Assembly (NCBI GenBank): GCA_029821735.1
Contig: JALGSU010000063.1
Location: 1-36,890 of the forward strand
Length of the DNA stretch: 36,890 nucleotides
Source: Candidatus Zipacnadia bacterium
GTDB taxonomy: Bacteria; Armatimonadota; Zipacnadia; Zipacnadales; UBA5352
Direction of reading: 5' to 3'
Of this stretch, positions 8,520 to 16,627 are shown in pieces. The position numbers and the translations under genes are program-made. How positions within the stretch are numbered: position 1 is the first letter of the stretch; every line of letters begins with the position of its first letter. The notes beneath the pieces are model-generated. The model was not told where the DNA came from, made no database searches, and was given only the letters and a program-made list of their open reading frames with translations.

Positions 8520-9393
8520 TCTGCACCGTGACAGAGGGGAGTACCAGGCTGCCCGGCAGGAATATGAGAAGACGCGGGAGTTCTTCACCGCCCGACACGA
8601 AGAGTTCCGAGTGGCAGCGATCGAGCGGCTGCGGGAGTTGGAGACTCTCCCGGACGGCGCTGCGTTGAGCAGTTCGCGACAGCGCCGGATCGACCGCATC
8701 TCGCATCTGGGGTTGAGTCTGTACGTGTCGCCTACGGGTGCCGACGCCGACCCGGGTACGGAGGACAAGCCCTTCCTGACGCTGGAACGGGCCCGCGAGG
8801 CGTTACGGCAACTGAAGCAGAAGGGAGCGCTCCCGAAGGGTGGGGTCGCCATCCTTCTCAGAGGTGGCGTGTACCCTCGGGAGACGGAGTCATTTGCACT
8901 CACGGAAGCAGATTCAGGCACGCCGGAGGCACCGGTCATCTACCAGGCAGCACCCGGTGAGACACCTGTACTGCGGGGCGGTCGAGCGATCAGAGCGATC
9001 AGTGGCTTCGGACCTTTGGGCGACTCGCATGCCGCTCAGCGCATTCCGGACGCGGCTCGGGAGCACGTCCTGCAACTTGACCTCCGCGCAGCAGGGGTAA
9101 CCGATTTCGGCCAGCTCCGCCCGCGCGGACAGGGGACCGGGACGATGCACGGTCCGGACCTTTCCGCTCACCTGGAGCTCTTCTTCGACGGCCGGCCCAT
9201 GTCGCTTGCGCGGTGGCCAAACGACACCTCGAAGATGAGTGAACGGTTCACGACTGTTGAGAGTCTGATGTCTTCTCATACCTCGATCCACGCCAGGATG
9301 CGTGGGCCGATGAACCGGATGGCTGGCTCTTCGGCTGCTGGCGCTACCTGTTCTTTGGTGCGTACCACCGTATCGAGAAGGTCGACCCGGTGA
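8458..9393 (+). CDS. TPR linker and beta-helix start, middle piece of the same protein
   Basis: Middle piece of the 7569-11534 gene. The frame is open upstream of the nominal GTG at 8458 (PYAD then VANDDAG), so this is a continuation, not a start. It begins with a TPR-like helical pair (ATAMLALGDLHRDRGEYQAA, then RQEYEKTREFF). From about 8720 comes YVSPTGADADPGTEDKPFLT followed by LERAREAL, the standard opening of parallel beta-helix (right_handed beta-helix / polysaccharide-lyase-like) domains. GGVYPRETESF and AAPGETPVLRGGR are early rungs. A lost G at about 9267 (CTG|ATG for CTGGATG) shifts the frame. The native continuation is DVFSYLDPRQDAWADEPDGW in the next piece, and codons after 9268 here are spurious. 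Confidence 0.75.
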   Translation: MANDDAGALHHRATAMLALGDLHRDRGEYQAARQEYEKTREFFTARHEEFRVAAIERLRELETLPDGAALSSSRQRRIDRISHLGLSLYVSPTGADADPGTEDKPFLTLERAREALRQLKQKGALPKGGVAILLRGGVYPRETESFALTEADSGTPEAPVIYQAAPGETPVLRGGRAIRAISGFGPLGDSHAAQRIPDAAREHVLQLDLRAAGVTDFGQLRPRGQGTGTMHGPDLSAHLELFFDGRPMSLARWPNDTSKMSERFTTVESLMSSHTSIHARMRGPMNRMAGSSAAGATCSLVRTTVSRRSTR

Positions 9394-11534
9394 CGCGCCA
9401 GATCCACATGGACTGGAATGCGGAGACGCCTTACGAACTCAAGCAGCGCAAGTTCGCCCAGGGCGCGCCCTACCAGGGAATCAATCTGCTTTGTGAACTG
9501 GATTCGCCGGGGGAATGGTATCTGGACCGGGAAGGCGGGCTGCTGTTCTTCTGGCCGCCGGCCGATATCAGCGAGGGCGAGGCCGTGGTGTCCGTGCTTG
9601 AGAGCCCGATGATCACCCTCGACGAGGCGTCCGACGTCGTGTTCCGGGGGGTGACGATGGAGGCCGGACGCCAGCAAGCCGTTGTGGTCACCGGTGGCCA
9701 CGGGGTGCTACTGGCGGGCTGCGTCATCCGCAACATGGGCGTGACGGGCGTGAAGATCGAGGGCGGAACCGGCCACGAGATTGTGGGCTGCGACCTGGCG
9801 TACCTGGGTGACGCGGGCATCACACTGGCAGGCGGTGATACGGAGACGCTCACTCCCTCCGGGCATGTGGTGGCGAACTGCCACATACACCACTTCGCTC
9901 GCTGGAACCGCGTGGGGTATCAGCCGGGCGTCAGCATGCAGGGCGTTGGCAACCGTGTCTCGCACTGCCTGGTCCACGACGCGCCCCACCAGGCGTTCTG
10001 CGTCAAGGACAACGACAACATCCTCGAGTACTCCGAGATCCACGACGTGTGCCACGAAGCCGGCGACGCCGGGGCATACTACATGTATGGCCGGACCGTG
10101 CAGCAGGCGTTGCTCGAGCGCGGCCAGGTTGTGCGCTACTGCTACTGGCACGATCTGCCGCACAATGAGAGCTTCCGGCACGTAGCCAACGCCACGCGAC
10201 GGTGCATCTACATCGACAGCTTCAACAGCAACATCACAGTGTACGGAAGCATATTCCAGCGTCTCGACGCCAGGAGCGGGGCCGTGTTCTTCGGCGCCTG
10301 TGACAACAGCGTCGAGAACAGCATCTTCCATCAGTGTCGCGCGAGCGTCAGGCTGACGGACCGCACGTACCTGTACAACCTGGTCAACAAGCCGCCCGAT
10401 TATTCGGTCGACGCGAAGCTCGCGGAGTTCGCAGTTAAGCCTGCCTGGAGCCGACGCTATCCGCGTCTGAGTACGTTCCCTGCGCAGGCCTCCGACACGA
10501 GTGTGTTCCTGGCAGGCAACGTCATCGCCCGCAACATTGCCTCGGAGTGCGAAGCCTTCATCACGGGTTCTGACCGCACCATCCTGCTGGCGCAGATCGA
10601 GCGGAACTGGACGGAAGGAGACCCGGGATACCCGGACGCGGACAACGGCGATTTCCGCCTCGCGGCCGGAGCCCCCGCGGCCATTGACTGCGACTTCGAC
10701 CCACTTCCCCTCGACAGGATAGGCCTGTACCAGGACGAGCTTCGGGCAACCTGGCCGGTGCACCACCCGAGCGGCAATCACGAGACGCTGCTCGTCGAGC
10801 GCGAGGACAGCATCAAACGGATGGCGACCGCGGACATGCCCGTCTGCCAGAGCACAGAGAGCACCGCAGCCATCACCATCGACGGTCGGCTTGACGCGGC
10901 TGAGTGGGGGGAACTCGAGCCTGCGAACGGCGTGATCCTCAACCGGACACCGGCCAACACACCCACCCAGGCCCGGCCGAGCTTCATGTGGGTGCGCCAC
11001 GACGCCGAATACCTGTACCTCGCCCTGCGCAACGAGCTTAACCCGGGAGAAACGCCTCGCCCGAAGCCCGAGGGCAGCGCATCCTGGTGGCAGGATATCG
11101 ATATGGCTGAGATCATCTTCGAGGGGCCCTACGGGGAGAACGCACGTGATTGGTGGCCGAAGGACAAGAAACACGGGCCACTCTTCTACCTGGTGGGCGA
11201 CTGTGCGGGGCAGTTCGGCAGTTACAGCATCGCGGATCTGCCCAAGAGCCGGGCAGAGGGATTGCGGAGCGCTGTGCAGTACGCCGTCGAATCGAGGCCC
11301 GGGCTCTGGACGGCAGAATGGAAGATCCCCCTGGCCGCCATCTGCCTTGATCCTGCAACCAGGACGACCTGCTGCTTCAACGTCGGAGTACTCAAGCCCG
11401 GCACGGAGCCCCCGGCAGGAAGCGAGCAACCGGTGTCTCCTGAGGACAAGTGGGCCGTCTGGCGCGGAGCCAACGGCTCAAACTGGAAAGTCTGGAACAC
11501 CGGCCTGCTGCATCTGGGCAAGAGCGAAGAATAA
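9390..11534 (+). CDS. Parallel beta-helix and CBM9-like C-terminal piece of the same protein
   Basis: Third and largest piece. Similarity begins at about 9268 in this frame, so the GTG at 9390 is not a biological start. It contains the main beta-helix with rungs such as VVFRGVTMEAGRQQAVVVTG, GVTGVKIEGGTGHEIVGCDL and NILEYSEIHDVCHEAGDAGA, then an asparagine/histidine-rich region (CYWHDLPHNESF, NSNITVYGSIF). About 10800-11520 is a CBM9/DOMON-like carbohydrate-binding sandwich (AITIDGRLDAAEW, AEYLYLALRNE, WTAEWKIPLAAI). Such proteins bind or cleave polysaccharides outside the cell; catalytic residues cannot be assigned. No repeat of the frameshift problem occurs over these 2.1 kb. Confidence 0.8.
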   Translation: MTRQIHMDWNAETPYELKQRKFAQGAPYQGINLLCELDSPGEWYLDREGGLLFFWPPADISEGEAVVSVLESPMITLDEASDVVFRGVTMEAGRQQAVVVTGGHGVLLAGCVIRNMGVTGVKIEGGTGHEIVGCDLAYLGDAGITLAGGDTETLTPSGHVVANCHIHHFARWNRVGYQPGVSMQGVGNRVSHCLVHDAPHQAFCVKDNDNILEYSEIHDVCHEAGDAGAYYMYGRTVQQALLERGQVVRYCYWHDLPHNESFRHVANATRRCIYIDSFNSNITVYGSIFQRLDARSGAVFFGACDNSVENSIFHQCRASVRLTDRTYLYNLVNKPPDYSVDAKLAEFAVKPAWSRRYPRLSTFPAQASDTSVFLAGNVIARNIASECEAFITGSDRTILLAQIERNWTEGDPGYPDADNGDFRLAAGAPAAIDCDFDPLPLDRIGLYQDELRATWPVHHPSGNHETLLVEREDSIKRMATADMPVCQSTESTAAITIDGRLDAAEWGELEPANGVILNRTPANTPTQARPSFMWVRHDAEYLYLALRNELNPGETPRPKPEGSASWWQDIDMAEIIFEGPYGENARDWWPKDKKHGPLFYLVGDCAGQFGSYSIADLPKSRAEGLRSAVQYAVESRPGLWTAEWKIPLAAICLDPATRTTCCFNVGVLKPGTEPPAGSEQPVSPEDKWAVWRGANGSNWKVWNTGLLHLGKSEE

Positions 11535-12049
11535 TCTGCAGTCTGGCCGACTAAGACCGGTGGCGCCGCAAGGTGGCGCACCAGATACTGCGGCTAAGCG
11601 GGGGCGTTGAGGAAGGGAGCCCGCAGCAGTGCGTCACCCCGCTCGGCCGCGAGTTGCCGTTAAAGTGCTGGCCCCGTCTTGGCGCTGAACACCTCCAGCT
11701 TTGCCGCTGATGTCGTCCCCAGCCAGGACATCGAGCGGCCCTGCCGATGTCAACACACAATACCGATTGCCGGCCTGCTTTTTCCTGGGAACCGGGCAAG
11801 GCGACCGGCCCGGCTTGGGATCGTCGGATATCGCCGCAGATCCCCCCTATGTCATGTCATTTGCCTCGACTTTGAGCAGACATTTCCAGTTTACCGGGTC
11901 CCTCAGCACACACTGGCTCAGTCTGGGGCTTCACCCTTCTCGGCACGTATTTCTTCCAAGCGCCGGAGCAAATTGACTTCTTCTGCCTCGAGCGCCTTCT
12001 GCACTGCTCTCAGGCGCGTCGGGTGGTGCCTACACTCATCCCCTCGTGG
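11535..12049. other. Intergenic region with a possible second transposon remnant
   Basis: 11535-11860 shows nothing recognisable. On the minus strand at about 11918-12028 there is a short coding-like tail (LRAVQKALEAEEVNLLRRLE, EIRAEKGEAPD, stop), a charged coiled coil. It is followed by TGAGGGACCCGGTAAACTGG and GGCAAATGACATGACA, which looks like the less GC-rich terminal region of another insertion sequence. I could not assign a family. It abuts scar C, suggesting nested insertions. Confidence 0.35.
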
Positions 12050-12157
12050 GCATGAGCAGAGCAGCAACGGCACGGCATCAGCGACCCAACGACGACGGCA
12101 GGGGGTCTGCCTCACAGGCTGAGCTCTCTCACTGCAGGTGGCACCAGAGCAGGGGCA
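12050..12157 (+). mobile_element. IS3-family right end (scar C)
   Basis: About 108 bp closely match scar D: ACGGCACGGCATCAGCGACC, CAACGACGACGGCAGG, then QGVCLTG-stop, the CTCTCTCACTGCAGGTGGCA block, and an end at CA (12157). The very next base begins an open frame of a truncated membrane-protein gene, so the boundary is sharp. Confidence 0.8.
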
Positions 12158-12307
12158 ATACCACTTCGCTACGCTGGCCACAAACTCTATGCGCGCCTGA
12201 TGCCGGTGTTCGTCGGACTCGTGATCGGCGAGTTCCTGGTGGGCGGCCTGTGGGGTCTGGTCGGCGCCATCGGTCGTCTCATGACCCATCGATTCTGGTC
12301 ATACTGA
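12158..12307 (+). pseudogene. C-terminal fragment of a DUF6785-like integral membrane protein
   Basis: Directly after the IS terminus the plus strand reads PLRYAGHKLYARLMPVFVGL, then VIGEFLVGGLWGLVGAIGRL, then MTHRFWSY and a stop at 12305. This matches my memory of the tail of large multi-pass membrane proteins of the DUF6784/DUF6785 type in Planctomycetota and Armatimonadota (pattern RLYRRLxPFFLGLxLGEFVVG). Only about 49 residues with one or two membrane segments remain; everything upstream was lost to the IS. The assignment rests on pattern memory, not a search. Confidence 0.6.
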
Positions 12308-12402
12308 GCGAGTTTAGTGCGCCGGTCTTTGCCTGGCAGAGGAGCGCAGGCCTGATCTGCCGAAGCATACGTAGACCAGAATTCCATCACGGGGGTGCAG
12401 CC

Positions 12403-15400
12403 ATGAGAATCCGACGGAGCGTTTCCGCCACCTTCCTCGTCATTGCGACGGCACTGCTGATCTGCGCAGGTACCTCTCTGGCTCAGGGCAATTCGGCGCT
12501 GGTCAACGGAGACTTCGAGGAGCTCATTGACGCGACCGCAGGCCTCAACAGCTGGACTCTGGAGGCCCCGCCGCGCCGGCCGGCCGACTGGTCGCTCAAC
12601 CCATCGTATCCAGGGACGCTGACGATTGGCACGGACGATCCTCAATCCGGCGATCGCTACCTGCGGATTACCTGCCCGGACGCTCGCGGCAGCCACATCT
12701 TCCAGATCCGGGACGACCTGCAGGTGGACCAGTGGTACCGGGTCTCACTGTGGGTCCGAGGCGGGCCGGTGTCGCTGTATTTCTACGAGTATTTCACCGA
12801 GAGGGCCATGAACGTGCCGCTCATCGCCCAGGGCGCCTCGGCACCAGATGAGTGGCGGCATATCTCCGGCTACTACCGCCCGGGCGGGGATGACTTCAAG
12901 AACGCGGGGCCCGCGATCGCCCTCGGCGGGGGGCACAGCGCCGACATCGACAACATCGTCATGGAGCCGGTGAACCGGCCGGTGTGGACCGACCTGAGCC
13001 CCGACATCGTCCTCGAGAACGAAGCCCTGATCATGACGCTCGACGGCAAAGGCCTGGTGAAGAGCTTCGTTTCCAAGGCCAGCGGCGAAGACTACGCGCG
13101 GCCGGATGTGCCCTTCCCCTTCGCCGAGCTGGCGCGCGCGGGCAGCCGCGTCATGCTGCAGTCGGTGGCGCAGGACGGTGGCCTGCTCCGGTTCACCTTC
13201 TCGGATGAGGACGTGAAGCTGGCCCTGCGCGTGAGGGCTGACCGCAGGAGCTTCGCCTTCGAGGTCGTCGAGGTGGAGCCGGCGGACGTCGACTCGGTCA
13301 GTCTCGAGATCCCGGTGCGGATGCTCGAGAACGTGGCCCACGCCTTCGACGGCGTCTACGATGACGAGTTTGGCATGTGCCTGTTCGGCGGCAAGGTCAA
13401 CACGTTCAACGCCGGGGTCTCGCGCGCGCAGGCGAGCTGGAGCCTGCGCGTCTCGTGTGGGGTCGAGCACGGCATGGCGGGCGCGACCTTCATCCTGGTG
13501 GCCGCGCCGCGCGATCAGTTCAACGAGGCCATCATGGCGGCCGAGCGCGCCAACGACCTGCCCTGCCCGACGTTCGACGGTCAGTGGGCGCGCTTCTCGG
13601 ACCGCGTGCAGGAGTCCTACCTGTTCGCCACCGGGGTGCACGAGGACGACATCGACACGCTCATCGACTACGCGAAGCTCGGGGGCTTCGGGACGCTTAT
13701 CATCCTGAAGGACGACTGGTTGGCCAACCACGGGCACTTTGACGTGAACCTGGATCGCTTCCCCGCGGGCCGGGCCGGCCTCAAGCGTGCAGTGGACAAG
13801 ATCCATGCGGCTGGTCTGCACGCGGGCGTGCATGTCTTCGGCCCCTCGGTGTCGGCCAACGACCCATGGGTGACGCCGGTGCCGGATGACCGGCTCGACT
13901 ACGGTGTGCTCACGCCGCTGGCCGAGGGCCTGGACGCTGAGGCCACGACCATCACGCTGACCGAGCAGCCGGACCTGGCCCTGCCCAAGGTCCGCACGCA
14001 GGCTTTCCCGGGTTACCACCTGCGCATCGGCGACGAGCTGATCGGCTACTCGGGCACCGATGTGGGCCCGCCCTTCCGGTTCGTGGGCTGCGAGCGCGGC
14101 GCTCTGGGCACCACCGCGACGGCCCACGCCGCCGGAGCCGAGGTGCGCCACATGTTCACCCAGTGGGGCTTCTTCCGCGTCAAACCCGACAGTACCATGG
14201 CCGACGAGTTGACCGCGAACTTCGCCGACGTCTTCAACGCCTGCGGCTTCGACATGGTCTACTTCGACGCCAGCGACGGCGGCCCGAACCCCGCCTACTA
14301 CCTCAACAAGCTGCACCTGGGATTCTGGGAGGACATCGGTCGCGACGACGTGCTCTACCAGACCAGTTGCGGCACCGGCTCGAACACGCTCTGGCACATT
14401 GTCCCGCGCAGCGCCTCCGCCGACGGCCACGGCGACCTCAAGGGCTACCTCGATCAGCGCTGGGCGGGGATCATGAGCCAGGCGCGGAACTTCACCCGCT
14501 CGGACATTGGCTGGTACTACATGTTCAAGGACGTGCGCCCCGATCAGATCGAGTACGTGCGCGCCAAGGCGCTCAGCATCGGCGGCTCGATCTCGATCGA
14601 GGCGTCGCGGGCGTCGCTGGAGGCGCTGCCGCTGGCGCGCAAGACCTTTGAGATGCTGGGGCGCTACGAAAGCGCCAGGCTGCAGAGGACCTTCCCCGAG
14701 GCGGTACTGGCGCAGATGCAGCAGCCGGGCCGCGACTTCAAGGTCTTCGCCGAGGGAGACGGCTGGTCGCTGTATGAGGCGGCCTACGAGGCCCCGCGCA
14801 GCGTCGATGCGCTCGACGGGACCAGCAACGTGTGGCGCATCACCAACGACCTGGACGAGCCATGCGCGCTGGGCGTCGAGATCGTGCGCGGCGCGAGAGA
14901 GGTGGCGGTAGGCGGGTACCGTGACCCGGGCGCTCTGACCATCGAGGATTTCGCCGACGCCGATCTGTACCGGCTCAGCGAGAACAACCAGTATGAGAAG
15001 TACGTGAAGGGCGGTAAGTCGCAGATCACCGACGGGATGGTGGCGATGGAGGACGTGACCCAGAGCCTGGCGCTCTCGGATGACACGAACGTTGGCGAGC
15101 AGTGCCTGGTGTACTCGGCGACGAGCTCGACGCACAATAACGCGTGGACGGGCATCGGGCGGCGCTTCCACGCACCGCTGGACCTGAGCGGCTATGCGGG
15201 GCTGGGCCTGTGGATCCACGGGGACGCGGGGGGCGAGAGCCTGCGCGTGCAGCTTCGCGATACCGAGGGCCGATACGCCGAGAGCGTCCCCCAGATCAGC
15301 TTCAGCGGCTGGTCGCTGCACACATTCCCGCTGCCTGCGGACGCGGACTTCGACCGCTCGCAGGTGGAGTATCTGCTCTTCTACTTCAACAGCCTGCCGC

Positions 15401-15729
15401 GCGGCAAAGAGGTGCAGGTGCGGTTGGCGGGCATGCGCGCGCTGCCGAGCATGAGTGCCGGGGACAAGCCGATTGGCCCGGCGCTGGTGGTCAACGGGGA
15501 GCGCACGGTGTTCCCGGCGACGCTCCATCCCGGCGACGCGGTGACCTGCGACGGGCCGGACGGCGCATGGTTCTGGCGGCCCGGCATGGAACCTGGGCGC
15601 GCAGTCAACGTCTCCGGGCCGATGCTGCAGCCGGGCGAGAACACGGTGGTCCTCGATGTAGGCGACCCCGCGCAGTTCCCGGGCAACGTCAACGTGATCC
15701 TCTACCGTATGTGGCCCGCTGAGGAGTGA
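12403..15729 (+). CDS. Large secreted glycosidase-like protein: CBM, beta-sandwich, TIM barrel, C-terminal CBM
   Basis: Intact, 1,108 residues from the ATG at 12403. I choose this start because MRIRRSVSATFLVIATALLI leads into a signal peptide ending CAGTSLAQ; the longer open frame upstream runs through IS and intergenic sequence. Residues about 30-195 are a CBM4/9-like galactose-binding fold (NSALVNGDFEE, DNIVMEP). About 200-420 are all beta. A TIM-barrel-like region starts about residue 430 (GTLIILKDDWLANHGHF, AVDKIHAAGLHAGVHVFGP) and contains CGFDMVYFDASDGG, whose Asp is a candidate nucleophile as in melibiase-like barrels. About residues 510-585 form an inserted beta module (YHLRIGDELIGYSG, CERGALGTT). 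The C-terminus has a second CBM (LDLSGYAGLGLWIHGD). Product class is inferred; substrate unknown. Confidence 0.75.
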   Translation: MRIRRSVSATFLVIATALLICAGTSLAQGNSALVNGDFEELIDATAGLNSWTLEAPPRRPADWSLNPSYPGTLTIGTDDPQSGDRYLRITCPDARGSHIFQIRDDLQVDQWYRVSLWVRGGPVSLYFYEYFTERAMNVPLIAQGASAPDEWRHISGYYRPGGDDFKNAGPAIALGGGHSADIDNIVMEPVNRPVWTDLSPDIVLENEALIMTLDGKGLVKSFVSKASGEDYARPDVPFPFAELARAGSRVMLQSVAQDGGLLRFTFSDEDVKLALRVRADRRSFAFEVVEVEPADVDSVSLEIPVRMLENVAHAFDGVYDDEFGMCLFGGKVNTFNAGVSRAQASWSLRVSCGVEHGMAGATFILVAAPRDQFNEAIMAAERANDLPCPTFDGQWARFSDRVQESYLFATGVHEDDIDTLIDYAKLGGFGTLIILKDDWLANHGHFDVNLDRFPAGRAGLKRAVDKIHAAGLHAGVHVFGPSVSANDPWVTPVPDDRLDYGVLTPLAEGLDAEATTITLTEQPDLALPKVRTQAFPGYHLRIGDELIGYSGTDVGPPFRFVGCERGALGTTATAHAAGAEVRHMFTQWGFFRVKPDSTMADELTANFADVFNACGFDMVYFDASDGGPNPAYYLNKLHLGFWEDIGRDDVLYQTSCGTGSNTLWHIVPRSASADGHGDLKGYLDQRWAGIMSQARNFTRSDIGWYYMFKDVRPDQIEYVRAKALSIGGSISIEASRASLEALPLARKTFEMLGRYESARLQRTFPEAVLAQMQQPGRDFKVFAEGDGWSLYEAAYEAPRSVDALDGTSNVWRITNDLDEPCALGVEIVRGAREVAVGGYRDPGALTIEDFADADLYRLSENNQYEKYVKGGKSQITDGMVAMEDVTQSLALSDDTNVGEQCLVYSATSSTHNNAWTGIGRRFHAPLDLSGYAGLGLWIHGDAGGESLRVQLRDTEGRYAESVPQISFSGWSLHTFPLPADADFDRSQVEYLLFYFNSLPRGKEVQVRLAGMRALPSMSAGDKPIGPALVVNGERTVFPATLHPGDAVTCDGPDGAWFWRPGMEPGRAVNVSGPMLQPGENTVVLDVGDPAQFPGNVNVILYRMWPAEE

Positions 15730-15733
15730 AGCA

Positions 15734-15895
15734 ATGCCGGGAAGCCGGGAGCGAGTGACGAGGGTCTTCGAGCATGTGGCGCCGGGCCGGATGCCATTGT
15801 TCGAGATTCTCTGCCAGTACCACCCGATCTACTGGGACGTCTGCGGACGCCCCCCGGGGCTCACCATGCTCGGCCCTCCGCCCAGGGCTGCGTAA
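15734..15895 (+). CDS. 53-codon URO-D-like N-terminal stub
   Basis: A short ORF begins 4 bases after the preceding stop. GAGGAG lies over that stop codon, an ideal coupled ribosome-binding site. It encodes MPGSRERVTRVFEHVAPGRM then PLFEILCQYHPIYWDVCGRP. This resembles the N-terminus of uroporphyrinogen-decarboxylase-like/corrinoid methyltransferase proteins (SRERVLRAFEH-x-xPDRVPLFE). Those proteins are about 350 residues, so only the first tenth is present before a short Pro/Gly-rich tail and TAA at 15893. It was missed by simple length thresholds. It may be a deletion relic or, less likely, a functional small protein. Confidence 0.55.
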   Translation: MPGSRERVTRVFEHVAPGRMPLFEILCQYHPIYWDVCGRPPGLTMLGPPPRAA

Positions 15896-15982
15896 GGCCA
15901 CAAGTACCACATAGGAACTGGTATCACTTGTGAGGGCAGGTAACGAAGCCTGTCCGCCAGCACCCATAGAGGAGTGACGACG

Positions 15983-16627
15983 ATGGGTTTCCGGGTGACG
16001 ATCCACTGCCGGCTTGCGTTCGCATGCATCGGGATGACAGCCGTCCTCATCGCATCAGCCGTGCCCGTCTCGGCCCAGACACGCGCACGCTTCGTGCTTG
16101 CCGGAGGTGACGGCCCCGTCCCGGCCATAGTGCACGGTCCGGCTGAGGCCGAGGCCGCCCTGTCTCTGCGCGACGCGCTGCATGCGTCCCTGGGCACGGA
16201 GCCGAAGGTCGTCCTCGACGAAGAGGTGATGGAGCCAGGCACTTGGAGGCTCGCCGAGCCGTGGTTGCATCATCCCCTCATTGTGCTGGGCAATGTTGAC
16301 AACAACCGTGCCGTTTTCGCGCTCTTCAGCCAGTTCTTCGCGGGCGTGAACAGCGCATGGCCCGGTCCGGACTCATATGTCCTGCGCACCCTCTTCCGGC
16401 CGTTCCGCCGTGACGCCAATATCCTGGTGGTAGGGGGTGGCAGATGCCGACGGCGTGCGAGCGCTGACGCCCACCATCGAGATCGGCGATACGAATGGCC
16501 CGCGGGCGGCCTCTACGTCGACTGCGAGCGAGTTCGTCCGGGCGGTTCAGCTCCTCTACTGGGAGGGGAGCACCACCGCCGGGCAGCAGGCGAGGGACCA
16601 CCTGCTGGCCAACATCGAGGACCATGA
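15983..16627 (+). CDS. N-terminal piece of the secreted toroid/beta-propeller protein (frameshifted)
   Basis: The ATG at 15983 follows GAGGAG at good spacing; a GTG at 15974 is possible but overlaps that site. MGFRVTIHCRLAFACIGMTA leads to a signal peptide ending AVPVSAQ. The mature start (FVLAGGDGPVPAIVHGPAEA, HHPLIVLGNVDNNR, DANILVVGG) is the small alpha/beta domain often preceding glycan-active domains (GH67 N-terminal/DUF4838-type). Homology ends at about 16430, where one G seems inserted in a GGGGGTGG run. The chain continues as ADADGVRA in the frame of the next ORF, so codons 16437-16627 in this frame are probably spurious. Confidence 0.7.
   Translation: MGFRVTIHCRLAFACIGMTAVLIASAVPVSAQTRARFVLAGGDGPVPAIVHGPAEAEAALSLRDALHASLGTEPKVVLDEEVMEPGTWRLAEPWLHHPLIVLGNVDNNRAVFALFSQFFAGVNSAWPGPDSYVLRTLFRPFRRDANILVVGGGRCRRRASADAHHRDRRYEWPAGGLYVDCERVRPGGSAPLLGGEHHRRAAGEGPPAGQHRGP

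Noticed and set aside
3292..9393. Programmed -1 ribosomal frameshifting to explain the broken genes
   Set aside because: The phase would fit, but none of the five junctions shows an X-XXY-YYZ slippery heptamer, and three shifts in one gene would be unprecedented.
12046..12402. Upstream extension of the 12403 glycosidase
   Set aside because: It would translate the IS scar and the DUF6785-like remnant out of frame; a good signal peptide starts at 12403.
12745..15528. Antisense ORF of 927 codons, and similar long antisense ORFs at 9708-11429, 18138-19565, 22694-24826 and 26617-28899
   Set aside because: They lie opposite genes with clear protein motifs, are rich in Arg/Ala/Val/His without domain signatures, and are the usual GC-driven shadows.
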